A DNA stretch of 64,000 bases from Leptospira borgpetersenii serovar Javanica (GCF_003046425.1 NZ_QAJG01000009.1:1-64000); one strand, 5' to 3'. Shown: positions 8,337-29,490, counted from the stretch's first letter. Program-made: numbers and translations. The notes: generated by a model from the letters alone, not told the origin.

Positions 8337-8930
8337 ATGAGTAAACTAGGCAAAAAAACCACAACACAAGACGAAGATCCGACAGCTTTGTCGGAAGAAC
8401 AACTCTCTAAGGGGATTCTCAAAGTCCTCGGATCACTATTCTCAAAGTTCATGGGTGGGTCCGAAAATGCGGAACCGGCGGCGGACGACAAAAAAAATTC
8501 CGAGCTTCAATCTCAAATCGATGCTCTCAAGAAAGAGAACGAAGATCTCAAGACGAAAGGAGCGACTAACGTGCAAAAACCTGATCCTAACGCACAAGAG
8601 CAAGACGCGGCACTCGAAGAACAAATTCAAAATGCCGCTAACGAAAGACTTCAGCTTATCGAAACCGGGAAGGCAGTAATCCCCGAGTTCAAAGCGGATG
8701 GACTCAGCAATCGCGAGATTCGTCTCAAAGTGATCGAAAAAGTTCTTCCAAACAAGAAAGTCGCCAAGGATGAAAAGGACGAAATCGTGAATGCGGTTTT
8801 CGATGCGGCAGTTGAAGTCGCAGGCGACAAATTTTTTGTCAGCAAGCCGGACGCGACTTCCGTTCGAATTGACGAGGCCGACATCGAAAAACTTCGTGTC
8901 TCTCGTCTCGATATGAGAGAGGTTAAATAA
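8337..8930 (+). CDS. Phage scaffold-like head protein
   Basis: The start is ATG at 8337 with GAGGAG five bases upstream; longer versions run antisense into the sheath gene. The product has 197 residues, is highly charged and helical. It contains a long coiled-coil stretch (SELQSQIDALKKENEDLKTK) around residues 55-75, and a C-terminal half rich in Lys, Glu and Asp. This is the composition of capsid scaffolds, which are placed directly before cement and capsid genes as here. It overlaps the cement gene by one base (TAATG). No catalytic protease motif is seen. Identification is by composition and position. Confidence 0.5.
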   Translation: MSKLGKKTTTQDEDPTALSEEQLSKGILKVLGSLFSKFMGGSENAEPAADDKKNSELQSQIDALKKENEDLKTKGATNVQKPDPNAQEQDAALEEQIQNAANERLQLIETGKAVIPEFKADGLSNREIRLKVIEKVLPNKKVAKDEKDEIVNAVFDAAVEVAGDKFFVSKPDATSVRIDEADIEKLRVSRLDMREVK

Positions 8931-9442
8931 TGAAGGTTGAATCTCTTTATTCCAAGAACCCTATCGGACTCGGTAAGCAACCTTACGATTATCCGAATCA
9001 GTTTGTCGAAGGTAGTAACCTCGCCGCCGGCGAACGAATTCCCTTTGGTCGTGCTGTCGGGCAAGACAGCGTCGTTGACGGAGTCGCGATCCTTAAACTT
9101 TCAAGTGCATCTCTTTCAAAAGTTTTCCGTGGAGTATCTGCATATTCGACAGATGCGAAAGACCAGGAAGGTCGTTCCTATGTTGAAGGTGATCCGCTTG
9201 GAATCGTAAGATCGGGAGTAACAACCGTTTATTGTGAAGAGGTCGCAAACGCGAATGATCCGGTTCGAATTCGAATTCAGAATCATTCAACTGATCTGAC
9301 AAAACGTTGTGGGAACTTTTGCAAAACAGCAATCCCAGGTCAAACGGCGGCTCTCGACGGAGCCGAATACAAATCCGAAAGCTCGACAGACGGAAAAATC
9401 ATCCTTTTCCTTTCCGATTACGTTCGAGTAATCGCCGACTAA
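8930..9442 (+). CDS. Phage head cement / decoration protein
   Basis: The product has 170 residues. The pattern (GSNLAAGERIPFGRAVGQD, then a VFRGVSAYSTDAKDQEGRSYVEGDPLGIVRSG block, then a short beta strand-rich end) is that of the DUF2190 or structural-cement class. These proteins bind capsid hexamers and stabilise the shell. The gene lies between the scaffold-like gene and the capsid gene, the usual order. Its start overlaps the scaffold stop. It is intact in frame, although the capsid it would bind to is truncated. Confidence 0.65.
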   Translation: MKVESLYSKNPIGLGKQPYDYPNQFVEGSNLAAGERIPFGRAVGQDSVVDGVAILKLSSASLSKVFRGVSAYSTDAKDQEGRSYVEGDPLGIVRSGVTTVYCEEVANANDPVRIRIQNHSTDLTKRCGNFCKTAIPGQTAALDGAEYKSESSTDGKIILFLSDYVRVIAD

Positions 9443-9470
9443 CAAACCGCATTTCATCAAGGAGATCAAA

Positions 9471-9974
9471 ATGATAATTTCTAATAGAACGGCAAGTCAG
9501 GATCAATTCCTTACTAATAACGATTTGCTATATGTTATGAGCACCCTCATGACACCCAAAAAAGAGGAACTAAAACTTCGTAAAATCGCACGAGTAAAGT
9601 CGGATTTTCCTTCTTATGCTCGTGAAATCGGCTATGATGTCGACACCGGCGAAGGCGGCGCTGTAGTGACTGCCGCCGGGGCAAAACCAAAGGATATTCC
9701 ATTTGTAAACGAGTCAGTGGACCGAGTCATTCAACCGGCTGTCGATTTCACTACCGCGATTTCCTACACTGACGATGAAATGGAAGCCGCAATGGCGAAA
9801 CGAGCCTTGGGAAAAGGACCGGCGTATCCGCTCGATCAAAGAAGAGTCGAAAAGGCTCGTAGATACATTTCCGAAAAAGAAGATTATACGGGCTTTAATG
9901 GAAATAGGGCGCTCAAAGTTCCTGGGATGATTACGAGCGCGGGGTATATCCATCCGGTCTTTTGGAGCGGATAA
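9471..9974 (+). pseudogene. Major capsid protein, N-terminal half only
   Basis: A good ribosome site (AAGGAGAT) precedes the ATG. The 167 residues match the start of DUF2184-type HK97-fold capsids: RKIARVKSDFPSYAREIGYDVDTGEGGAVVTAAGAKPKDIPFV, and the helix DFTTAISYTDDEMEAAMAKR. Such capsids are usually about 300 residues or more. Here the frame ends soon after KVPGMITSAG, at about the beginning of the second half, and the following frame bears no capsid sequence. A deletion has joined the gene to unrelated DNA at roughly 9930-9975. Confidence 0.7.
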
Positions 9975-10522
9975 GGCCTCTTTTAGTTGGCGGAGATCCA
10001 GAGGCGACAATTCTGCATATTCCCGGCGGACAGGCGGCTGAATATAACGGTGTAAAAGGTGGAATAACGTTAACAGGTTTTGGAATGAATGATCTGACCG
10101 TCGACTTGGATTCGGAGTGTAATCCTGATATCTTATGTGACGTTCGAAAATTATGCGACAGGGTTGTCGCCAAAGGCGACAACATTTATTTTTCCCCGCT
10201 CATTGAGAGATTCTTATTTGACAATGGCGACAACCGACAGGCGACACCGTTGACATTTCCGCGCCCGAAGGCCGCGATCATCGATCGTCCCTATTCTGAA
10301 AGCCACGCAGAGAACTACGTACCGGGAAAATCCTTTCTTCCTAACCTCAACAAACTGATCCGTGATACTTTTGAAATCATAGTTCCGTGGGGATTGGTCG
10401 GCGTTTTGGATTACAAATGGCCGTCACCTGGAAAAGAACAGTTTAAATGTATCGGATTGCATCCGGTCCTTACGGGTGAGAACAACGATATTCGACTATT
10501 TTCAATTTGGAAGAGACGGTAA
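9962..10522 (+). CDS. Unknown protein, probably a 5'-truncated cargo gene
   Basis: The 186-codon frame begins only with a TTG inside the broken capsid gene and has no ribosome site, so its real start was probably lost when the capsid was deleted. I do not recognise the product. One stretch (CNPDILCDVRKL, then DNIYFSPLIERF) faintly resembles the acidic loop and following motif of class I SAM methyltransferases, but the Gly-rich motif I is not convincing and the last 80 residues do not fit. It is followed after 6 bases by another unknown gene. It is not a phage structural protein that I can identify. Confidence 0.4.
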   Translation: MERIRPLLVGGDPEATILHIPGGQAAEYNGVKGGITLTGFGMNDLTVDLDSECNPDILCDVRKLCDRVVAKGDNIYFSPLIERFLFDNGDNRQATPLTFPRPKAAIIDRPYSESHAENYVPGKSFLPNLNKLIRDTFEIIVPWGLVGVLDYKWPSPGKEQFKCIGLHPVLTGENNDIRLFSIWKRR

Positions 10523-10528
10523 GACAGA

Positions 10529-10909
10529 ATGAGTCCAAAATTTAACCGAGAACGAATTATTAATCTTTGGGAAGAATTTATAATTAAACGCGAAATGATG
10601 ACAAACGAATGGATAGTTAACGTGATCGCAACACAGGAATCTTGTAATGTTGATCAAATAAGAGCTATAATCGAAGAACATTATTTGGATGATAAAATAA
10701 CCGATAGCCCAATTGATCGGATGGTAAAAACTATCGAAGCTGAGATAGAAACCCCATTGAGATTTTGGAATACATGCGATCATCTCATGCTCATCAATGC
10801 TGTATGTAAGTTATACAAGTTCGGCAAAATTCAAATTGAGCCATTTCTTTTAACTCCTAACGAAATTACTCAACTGATTGATGAGATTGACCCATCTGTG
10901 AAATCATGA
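10529..10909 (+). CDS. Hypothetical cargo protein
   Basis: The product has 126 residues, is helical and soluble, and begins with MSPKFNRERIINLWEEF. It starts 6 bases after the preceding unknown gene. The base composition looks more AT-rich than the phage structural genes, which suggests a separate origin. I see no motif. Small helical genes of this kind after a larger gene can be immunity proteins, but nothing in the sequence demonstrates that. Confidence 0.45.
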   Translation: MSPKFNRERIINLWEEFIIKREMMTNEWIVNVIATQESCNVDQIRAIIEEHYLDDKITDSPIDRMVKTIEAEIETPLRFWNTCDHLMLINAVCKLYKFGKIQIEPFLLTPNEITQLIDEIDPSVKS

Positions 10910-10925
10910 AAAGGAACAAAATTTA

Positions 10926-11216
10926 ATGGGATTTTGCGTTGGAATCGTCTACTTGAATAATACTGAATCCTCTCTCAAAGAAGAGACGGACTTTTCATAT
11001 TTAGGACTTGCAGGAGCCCGAGAACTCTTTAAAATTATTTGCGATCACCCTCACCGAGATCTTGAAATTGATGATTTTTGGATCAAACGTCCTAACGAAG
11101 CCTCCTTCCCGATGATTAAGAAAAAGTTGAATCTTATGGATTCCAATGTTGAGATCTGGCGAGAATTTATCTCCAAAATTGAAAACGATCCGAGCGCATG
11201 GATAAATTTTGGGTAA
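10926..11216 (+). CDS. Hypothetical cargo protein
   Basis: The product has 96 residues, beginning MGFCVGIVYLNNTESS and containing a DLEIDDFWIKRPNEASFPMIKKKL stretch. It lies 16 bases after the previous gene, with AAAAGGAAC upstream of the ATG, so the two are probably cotranscribed. It is the last gene before the right end of the prophage. Function not recognised. Like its neighbour it is AT-rich and helical or mixed. Confidence 0.45.
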   Translation: MGFCVGIVYLNNTESSLKEETDFSYLGLAGARELFKIICDHPHRDLEIDDFWIKRPNEASFPMIKKKLNLMDSNVEIWREFISKIENDPSAWINFG

Positions 11217-11247
11217 GAATACGAGCAAGATTCTTGCCTGTATTCCC
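11215..11247. terminator. Hairpin after the cargo genes, possible terminator
   Basis: The stop codon of the last cargo gene runs into GAATAC-gagcaag...cttgcc-GTATTC, an interrupted stem whose arms GAATAC/GTATTC and GCAAG/CTTGC pair. No T run follows on the plus strand, but on the minus strand it is preceded by TTTTTTGGG, so direction and strength are uncertain. Confidence 0.35.
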
Positions 11248-11295
11248 AAAAAACGAATCAAAAAACTAAATTTTCCGAAATTTGATCTTCATTTA

Positions 11296-11326
11296 ATTGC
11301 ACATTTAGAATTACAGTATTGCACAT
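11296..11326. repeat. Two ATTGCACAT motifs near the right end of the prophage
   Basis: ATTGCACAT occurs at 11296-11304 and 11318-11326, exactly 22 bases apart. The reverse form ATGTGCAA lies near the left end at 547-554. Repeated, inverted short sites at both ends are what transposable phages use for transposase binding. With only 8-9 bases each, chance cannot be excluded. Confidence 0.4.
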
Positions 11327-11341
11327 AGACAGGAATTGTGG

Positions 11342-11679
11342 TGGGGCATGCTGTTCCAATTCTTAGGACCTCTCAAGGGTTAGTGGTAATTCAAACAACC
11401 TCAATTTTGACACCGTTTGACCTTTACAGACAAGCTTTAACGCCAACCACGGATCCGCTCCAGGTAATTTATAACTTGGAAGCACCAGATAGGACTTTGA
11501 CAGTACTGATAACTATGCAGTTAGGGGACGTTGACCGCAATACATTTAACTTTATAATTTCTAACAGGAATTGTACTGGAGAAGGAAACGACAGAAGAGG
11601 TACAGGAGAATATCCAACCAGTGGATCAGTGAATCAGTGTTCCGGGGAAGGCAGCAGCAGGTGCGCATTGCCGTTTTAA
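11342..11679 (+). pseudogene. C-terminal part of the interrupted host gene
   Basis: The frame here has no good start: a GTG at 11338 lies at the prophage border and a stop lies four codons upstream. The sequence begins at the repeated TGGGGC. The first residues, [20 protein letters not shown], look like the active-site His strand and following turn of a papain-fold peptidase, complementing the Cys motif in the left half (1-499). The tail is Gly/Cys-rich ([16 protein letters not shown]...), unlike globular enzymes. The stop at 11679 is presumably the natural end of the host gene. Confidence 0.6.
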
Positions 11680-11988
11680 CTCAATGAGCGATTTCTTGGA
11701 ATTATAGTAGGAAGAAAAAAGATCGTTGACTCTCCCCTACTTCGATTGGGTTTCTGGATAAGTTTTAAATAATGTGAATTCGACATAAAAAAGTCTGGGT
11801 GAATCGCTTCCAAATTTCATAACTAAAAAAGTTCGCGATCGATTTGAAACACTTTTGTAAAAAGCGGGTTCATTTGAGTTTCTCAAACTAAAGTGCTGCT
11901 TCACTATGGATCGCAGTATAATAATCGTTTTGGCATTTGTTAATCCATGCTAAATACTATTTTTATTTTAAGGCTTTCTTATGCGTCT
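11680..11988. other. Intergenic gap between the interrupted gene and the cobalamin operon
   Basis: These 309 bases hold no supported gene. A short palindrome (TTTGAGTTTCTCAAA near 11875) is the only visible structure. The end of the cobalamin operon (minus strand) must lie here, but I see no clear hairpin with a T run. Confidence 0.4.
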
Positions 11989-12768
11989 TTAATAGGTAAA
12001 TTTTGAGGCGGGCTTTAAGTTGTTTTTACTGTCGACAATCTTTTCTCGGGATAGGATTTCTTCAGAGTGGAATTTGATACATTCTCCATTTTGAATATTC
12101 GAAATTTTTTGTTCTATTAGTTTACGGCGCGTCTCAAAACCCGCGGAGCGACCTTTAGGGAGTGAATGTGTTGAGTTTTCTGCTTTGTCGGAAAGATCAA
12201 GTTGCAAGGGTCTGTCCGAGTTTTGGGACAGGTTTTTATACATTTTCAACATTCGCGTCATAACGAAGCCATGTGTGCACAACGCGACGACTCGGCCGGA
12301 GAAGAGTTCTGTTATACGTAGTAAGGAGTGATGGATTCGGTAGTCCATTTCCCGTTTCGATTCTCCGTTTGGAAAATGAAGTTTGTCATAAGCCGGGTCA
12401 TGATTGTTCCATCTTTCCCAAAACGATTTTCCGAAATAAAAATCAACTTCGCTTATTAATTTTCCTTGTCCTTCTCCCAGGAATACTTCTCTGAAGTTGG
12501 AATCGAAAATCGGATTTAGACCGAGTATTTTTGATACGATCTCGCTCGTTCTTTTAGCCCTTTTGAGATCACTGCTTAGTAGGATTTCAACTCCTTTATT
12601 TTCTAAGATTGAAGCGATGGATTCAGCCTGACGCTCTCCTGTCTCCGTGATGGGAATTTCTAAATGTCCTTGGAGTCTACCTTCTTTGTTCCAATCGGTT
12701 TCTCCGTGCCTAAATACATAAAGTATATTTGATTTTTTAAATGTGTTTTTCAATTTCTGAGCTTCCAT
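11989..12768 (-). CDS. cobC: Alpha-ribazole phosphatase-like histidine phosphatase with repeat-derived insertion
   Basis: A histidine (phosphoglycerate mutase-type) phosphatase: RHGETDWN at residues 20-27 provides the nucleophile His, and CTHG near residue 165 the second His. In this operon it most likely removes the 5' phosphate during lower-ligand loop assembly (CobC role). The ATG at 12768 is chosen over the TTG at 12783; both overlap the cbiB end. Between the CTHG helix and the closing NGECIKF strand there are about 43 extra residues (SQNSDRPLQLD...KGRSAGFETRR) with Ser/Arg-rich composition. Their DNA contains the dispersed-repeat end CTGTCCCAAAAC. The insertion keeps the frame, but its effect on activity is unknown. 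Confidence 0.7.
   Translation of the reverse strand: MEAQKLKNTFKKSNILYVFRHGETDWNKEGRLQGHLEIPITETGERQAESIASILENKGVEILLSSDLKRAKRTSEIVSKILGLNPIFDSNFREVFLGEGQGKLISEVDFYFGKSFWERWNNHDPAYDKLHFPNGESKREMDYRIHHSLLRITELFSGRVVALCTHGFVMTRMLKMYKNLSQNSDRPLQLDLSDKAENSTHSLPKGRSAGFETRRKLIEQKISNIQNGECIKFHSEEILSREKIVDSKNNLKPASKFTY
12106..12234. repeat. Repeat-derived insertion inside the cobC-like gene
   Basis: About 129 bases, divisible by three, interrupt the conserved end of the phosphatase. Next to the start on the minus strand, AACCTGTCCCAAAACTCGG resembles the AACTTGTCCCAAAACTG terminus of the dispersed repeats at 29742, 42061 and 47873. The inserted codons read as ENSTHSLPKGRSAGFE, the sort of peptide that recurs in Leptospira repeat-derived ORFs (from memory). 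Confidence 0.5.
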
Positions 12769-13718
12769 TCTTCCCAAAGCCAAACAACGATTGAATAGAT
12801 AAATACATAAAATCCTGCGGTTAAAATGGAGGATAATAGGACCAGCTTGTTGGCTTGAAGAATTTGTTCTATTCGGAGTTCTTTTTTGTTATCTCCCAAT
12901 TTCGGTTTAACGTTCTGAATTCCGTTATAAAAATTGATCCCACCGAGTTGTATCTCTAACGCCCCGGCAACGGCGGCTTCGGTGAGTCCCGAATTAGGGC
13001 TTGGATGTTTTCTTCCGTCCCTGTGGAGAGTATACAATGAATTCTTAAAGTTGTAACCGAGAACCAAAGATGAAAAAACGAGTATGTAGCATGTAATTCT
13101 TGCGGGTAGATAATTTGCCAAGTCATCCATTCTTGCCGGAAAACTTCCGAATTTTCTATATCGATTGTTTTTATATCCAAAAAGAGAATCTAATGTGTTG
13201 ATTGATCGATAAAACATCGCCCAAGAAGGTCCTCCGAAAACCGCGTAAAAAAGAGGGGCCGTAATTCCGTCTACAAGACTTTCAGCGATGCTTTCCACGC
13301 AGGCTCGAATAATTTCTGGTTGGTTTAAGTTTTTTGTGTCTCTTGCGACGATTCGAGAAACTTTTACACGAGCAAGTGAGAGATTGGTTTGTGCTAAAGC
13401 ATCATAAACTTCTTTACTATGGTCGATCATGTCTCGGATTGCAATCGTAGTGTAAATTGTCATTATCGAAAAAAATGAGGCTAAAATCCAGTGAAGTTTG
13501 TTCGAAAATTGAATCAGAACAAAAGGTATCGAAAAAGAAAAGGTGTACACACAACAAGATGTTAAAATTCCTGCGAATCTTTCTGAATTACAGTGAGCCC
13601 TGAAGAATTTTTCAGATATCCTTGCAAATTTTCCGATTACTCGTACTGGGTGAAGTGTATTTCTCGGATCTCCGAATATCAAATCGAGGACAATAGACAA
13701 GGTTATGATCCAAGGCAT
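12750..13718 (-). CDS. cbiB: Adenosylcobinamide-phosphate synthase
   Basis: The product has 322 residues and is a multi-pass membrane protein, as is usual for CbiB. It amidates adenosylcobyric acid with aminopropanol (phosphate), closing the nucleotide-loop arm. Recognisable segments: the N-terminal LDLIFGDPRNTLHPVRVIGK (typical L-D-x-x-x-G-D-P), the middle ESIAESLVDGITAPLFYAVFGGPSWA, and the C-terminal SPNSGLTEAAVAGALEIQLGG. Length is normal for the family. It starts one base after the stop of the cobD-cbiP fusion and overlaps the cobC-like gene. Confidence 0.93.
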   Translation of the reverse strand: MPWIITLSIVLDLIFGDPRNTLHPVRVIGKFARISEKFFRAHCNSERFAGILTSCCVYTFSFSIPFVLIQFSNKLHWILASFFSIMTIYTTIAIRDMIDHSKEVYDALAQTNLSLARVKVSRIVARDTKNLNQPEIIRACVESIAESLVDGITAPLFYAVFGGPSWAMFYRSINTLDSLFGYKNNRYRKFGSFPARMDDLANYLPARITCYILVFSSLVLGYNFKNSLYTLHRDGRKHPSPNSGLTEAAVAGALEIQLGGINFYNGIQNVKPKLGDNKKELRIEQILQANKLVLLSSILTAGFYVFIYSIVVWLWEEWKLRN

Positions 13719-13719
13719 T

Positions 13720-16313
<2,594 letters not shown>

Positions 16314-16317
<4 letters not shown>

Positions 16318-16886
16318 ACTATTTTCGGGCTCCCTTTGTTTTCTTTTATCTTAAGCGGAATGCCGCTTACCATGAAGTATACGAAATTGGCGTTATGTGC
16401 TATTGATTGGTTACATATTCCCAGGAGATCTCTATAGATCCTTCCTATTTTATTTTCTGGGACGAGCCCAAGTCCTACTTCATTGCTTACGCATATCACA
16501 TGTCTTGCTTCGGAATTTTGAATACTGTGAATGAGTTCCATACAATTCTTTTTAATTGTGGTTTCGTCGATTTCGGAATTTTTTTTGTTCGCCTGATACA
16601 AAAGATTGTTAATCCAGAGGCTGAGGCAATCGATTACGACTATGGAAGATTCGGACAAACGTCCTGGTTTGAATACATTCGAAAGATTGAATTCTTCTTC
16701 TATAGTTTCCCATGGAAGAAATTCCCTTTCTTTTTTGTGTTTTAGGATTCTTTGATTCGTCTCCTCGTCAAAAGCGGGACAGGTCGCGACAAAGTATTTT
16801 TTCCCCTGGATTTCGTTTGCTAACTTAAGCGCCAATCCGCTTTTGCCGCTTCTACAACCTCCAGTGATCAAAGTTATGTCGGCCAT
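16314..16886 (-). CDS. cobU: Adenosylcobinamide kinase / guanylyltransferase
   Basis: The product has 190 residues. The Walker A motif GGCRSGKS at residues 9-16 is the CobU signature, and VVIDCLSLWINNLL near residue 85 is the second conserved block. VICVSNEVGLGLVPEN is the third, where the GMP-carrying region lies. The enzyme phosphorylates and guanylylates adenosylcobinamide in the last part of B12 assembly. Length is normal. It overlaps the cobD-cbiP fusion by 4 bases. The partner genes cobS and cobT are not in the window. Confidence 0.95.
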
Positions 16887-17074
16887 TTATATTCCTTTTT
16901 AATAATACATTGATCGATGAGACTTATGGGAAGAGCTTGTTTCATTTCCATAAAAATTTTTTCTTTTCCAATTTTCGAAATGAATTCCCTGAAGTTCCGA
17001 AAGGTGAAATGCTTCTGCATATAAGATAGTTTTTTCAAATCCCAGCTCTTATTTCCAATTTGTTCTCTTTCCAA
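16874..17074 (-). CDS. Small unknown ORF between cbiZ and cobU
   Basis: This 66-codon frame starts with TTG within the end of cbiZ and overlaps the first bases of cobU, filling the gap exactly. The segment SWDLKKLSYMQKHFTFRNFREFISKIG resembles the start of pterin-4a-carbinolamine dehydratases (W...F.F..F..A..F). The conserved His-His-Pro motif that should follow is absent, and the protein is about 30 residues shorter than that family. It may be a decayed dehydratase, an unrelated small protein or non-coding. Only the first part gives any similarity. Confidence 0.35.
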   Translation of the reverse strand: MEREQIGNKSWDLKKLSYMQKHFTFRNFREFISKIGKEKIFMEMKQALPISLIDQCIIKKEYKWPT

Positions 17075-17717
17075 TTTGTAATTCCTTGACTAACAGACTC
17101 GTGGACGGCTTTTCCTATAAGATGGCCCGAAAGTGTATGTTTACCTGTGTAATGGATTGTCGAATTGCGTGAGGGAGAAGCAAACGCGATACAATCGGTT
17201 CCGGTTCCGGTTGCAAGATTTTGACCAGCTTTACTCAGTATTTTTGCCTCTAATACTGCAAGTGTTCTTGCTTCTGCGATCAGAGAAACCGCTTCTAAGG
17301 AAGTGTTTAGATTCATAGGTGCGGAACATTGCACGAGGATATTGATTGTTCCGTATGTTTTTAATTGAGAAGGCCGATCACCTATACGAACCGAATTTCC
17401 AAGTCCTGCGGTTACGATCGATCGAATTCGTAGATCTTCTTTTTGTAGGATTACTTCCGAATAATTTTCAAGAGAAACGCTAGTGAGAAAGCCAACTACA
17501 TTTCTGGATTCTTCTTTTTGGAATAAACGTTTACGAAAATAATCGGTAGGATTAATGTCTGGTGTAAGATCCTCGTTTCGAACACGATGCCATAAAACAC
17601 AATCGACTTGTTTTGTCCAACCTCCGCCAATTACTGCCCAACTTAGAACGTTATGCGGCTCTTCGAAGTTTGCAATAAGCCAGGATGTGGAATCGTTCGT
17701 AATAAGAGGGGTATGAA

Positions 17718-17721
<4 letters not shown>
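17035..17721 (-). CDS. cbiZ: Adenosylcobinamide amidohydrolase
   Basis: The start at 17721 is chosen because its ATG overlaps the cbiA stop (ATGA); a longer version would run into cbiA. The product has 228 residues. The block SIVTAGLGNSVRIGDRP, then GTINILVQCSAPM, then AEARTLAVLEAKILSKAGQNLATGTGTDCIAFASP is characteristic of CbiZ. The enzyme cuts the aminopropanol arm off incomplete or foreign cobamides so they can re-enter at cobyric acid. Its place in a full biosynthetic operon means the cell both makes and remodels cobamides. Fits with cobU and cbiB downstream. Confidence 0.88.
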
Positions 17722-20400
<2,679 letters not shown>

Positions 20401-20413
20401 AAACCCTGAATCT

Positions 20414-26790
<6,377 letters not shown>

Positions 26791-26815
26791 AGTAAATCGT
26801 CTGATGACCGTTAAG

Positions 26816-27556
26816 TTAATTCTCCGATCTTCCAATGGAGTTGAAGAACGTTTCCATGCCAATGTCTTCTTCGTTCATACCTCGCATTAAGAGAATGTCT
26901 TTCAAGGCTCGGATTAATTTTCCATCTCCTGCTAAAAACGCGTTTGTGGGGAAAATGGAGGAATCTAATTTTTCAGTAAAGGAACGAATACATTCTTCTT
27001 TCCGGTTCGGATGATTGATTTTAGGAATGTGAATCACATTCAAAAAATGGAATTCTTTTGGGAGTCGTTGTAAAACTTCCTGAACAGGAACGGACTTCTC
27101 CTTTGGAAAAAGGAACCACAACACCGTCGTTTCCTTGAGTTTGGACTTCCATCGGGAAGAATGAAGAATCGAGTTGATCGCCGTAATTCCCGTATCTGTC
27201 GCTACGAGGAGAGTTCTCCCTTTTTTGGGCCAATCTGGATTTCCGATAAATTTACCCCAGGGACCCGAGAATTCGAGTACACTACCAATTGCAAGATTTG
27301 GAATATGATTAGACGCAGGTCCGCCTTGGATTGGTTGGATGCAGATCTGAAACTCTTCCTGCTGTAGGTCCGACGAAAAGATGGAATAAGCCCGTTTAAT
27401 CACCTTTCCTTCGGGCGTTTTCAAACCGGAATTGAAAATTACGTACTGACCTCCTAAAAAATTCAGGGGCCCGTTTTTAGAAACAAATGTGATCGTAGCG
27501 AAACCGTCCGTTTTGACGATGTTTTTGACTTCGGCTCTTTTGGGAAGGGTTGTCAT
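26816..27556 (-). CDS. FAD-binding ferredoxin-NADP reductase-like oxidoreductase
   Basis: The product has 246 residues with two domains: an FAD-binding barrel (residues 1-100; RAYSIFSS is the RxYS flavin motif, then GGPASNHIPNL and LEFSGPWGKF) and a NAD(P)-binding domain (LLVATDTGITAINSILHS, then FLAGDGKLIRALKDIL). It lacks an iron-sulfur domain. In the operon it can reduce cobalt(II) corrinoid before adenosylation, or stand in for the precorrin-6A reductase CbiJ, which is absent. Neither role is proven by the sequence. The DUF3209-like gene lies 5 bases upstream of its start. Confidence 0.8.
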   Translation of the reverse strand: MTTLPKRAEVKNIVKTDGFATITFVSKNGPLNFLGGQYVIFNSGLKTPEGKVIKRAYSIFSSDLQQEEFQICIQPIQGGPASNHIPNLAIGSVLEFSGPWGKFIGNPDWPKKGRTLLVATDTGITAINSILHSSRWKSKLKETTVLWFLFPKEKSVPVQEVLQRLPKEFHFLNVIHIPKINHPNRKEECIRSFTEKLDSSIFPTNAFLAGDGKLIRALKDILLMRGMNEEDIGMETFFNSIGRSEN

Positions 27557-27561
27557 ATCGA

Positions 27562-27933
<372 letters not shown>

Positions 27934-27948
27934 TGTATCCTCCTCATT

Positions 27949-29178
<1,230 letters not shown>

Positions 29179-29339
29179 CGTAATACTCCTCCTTTCAAAG
29201 TGAATCTAAAACCGATCAACTGACGGACGAACGGCATAGACTACACATTGGAATCTAACACATCTTATATTATGTTTTATTTAAGTTACGTTCACCTTGC
29301 TTCCGAGGTTTAAACGTATCTTCAAGATTTTCCTAGGAT

Positions 29340-29490
<151 letters not shown>

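Larger units (their letters stand above)
500..11341. mobile_element. Decayed contractile-tailed prophage remnant (about 10.8 kb)
   Basis: This segment splits a host gene and holds only phage structural and cargo genes. Tail genes (646-8222) run on the minus strand and head genes (8337-9974) on the plus strand. Sheath, second tube and capsid genes are broken, and no terminase, portal, integrase, transposase, baseplate hub, spike or wedge gene is recognisable. The set DUF3383-like sheath, DUF3277-like tube, tape measure, Dit-like protein and cement/capsid pair matches myophages of the E217/PB1 structural type (family knowledge). An ATGTGCAA motif at 547-554 is inverted relative to two ATTGCACAT copies at 11296-11304 and 11318-11326, which hints at transposase-binding ends. 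It cannot make virions as it stands. Confidence 0.8.

Noticed and set aside
500..11341. Tailocin or extracellular injection system kept for host use
   Set aside because: The sheath lacks its N-terminus and the hub, spike and wedge genes are missing, so a working contractile particle is unlikely.
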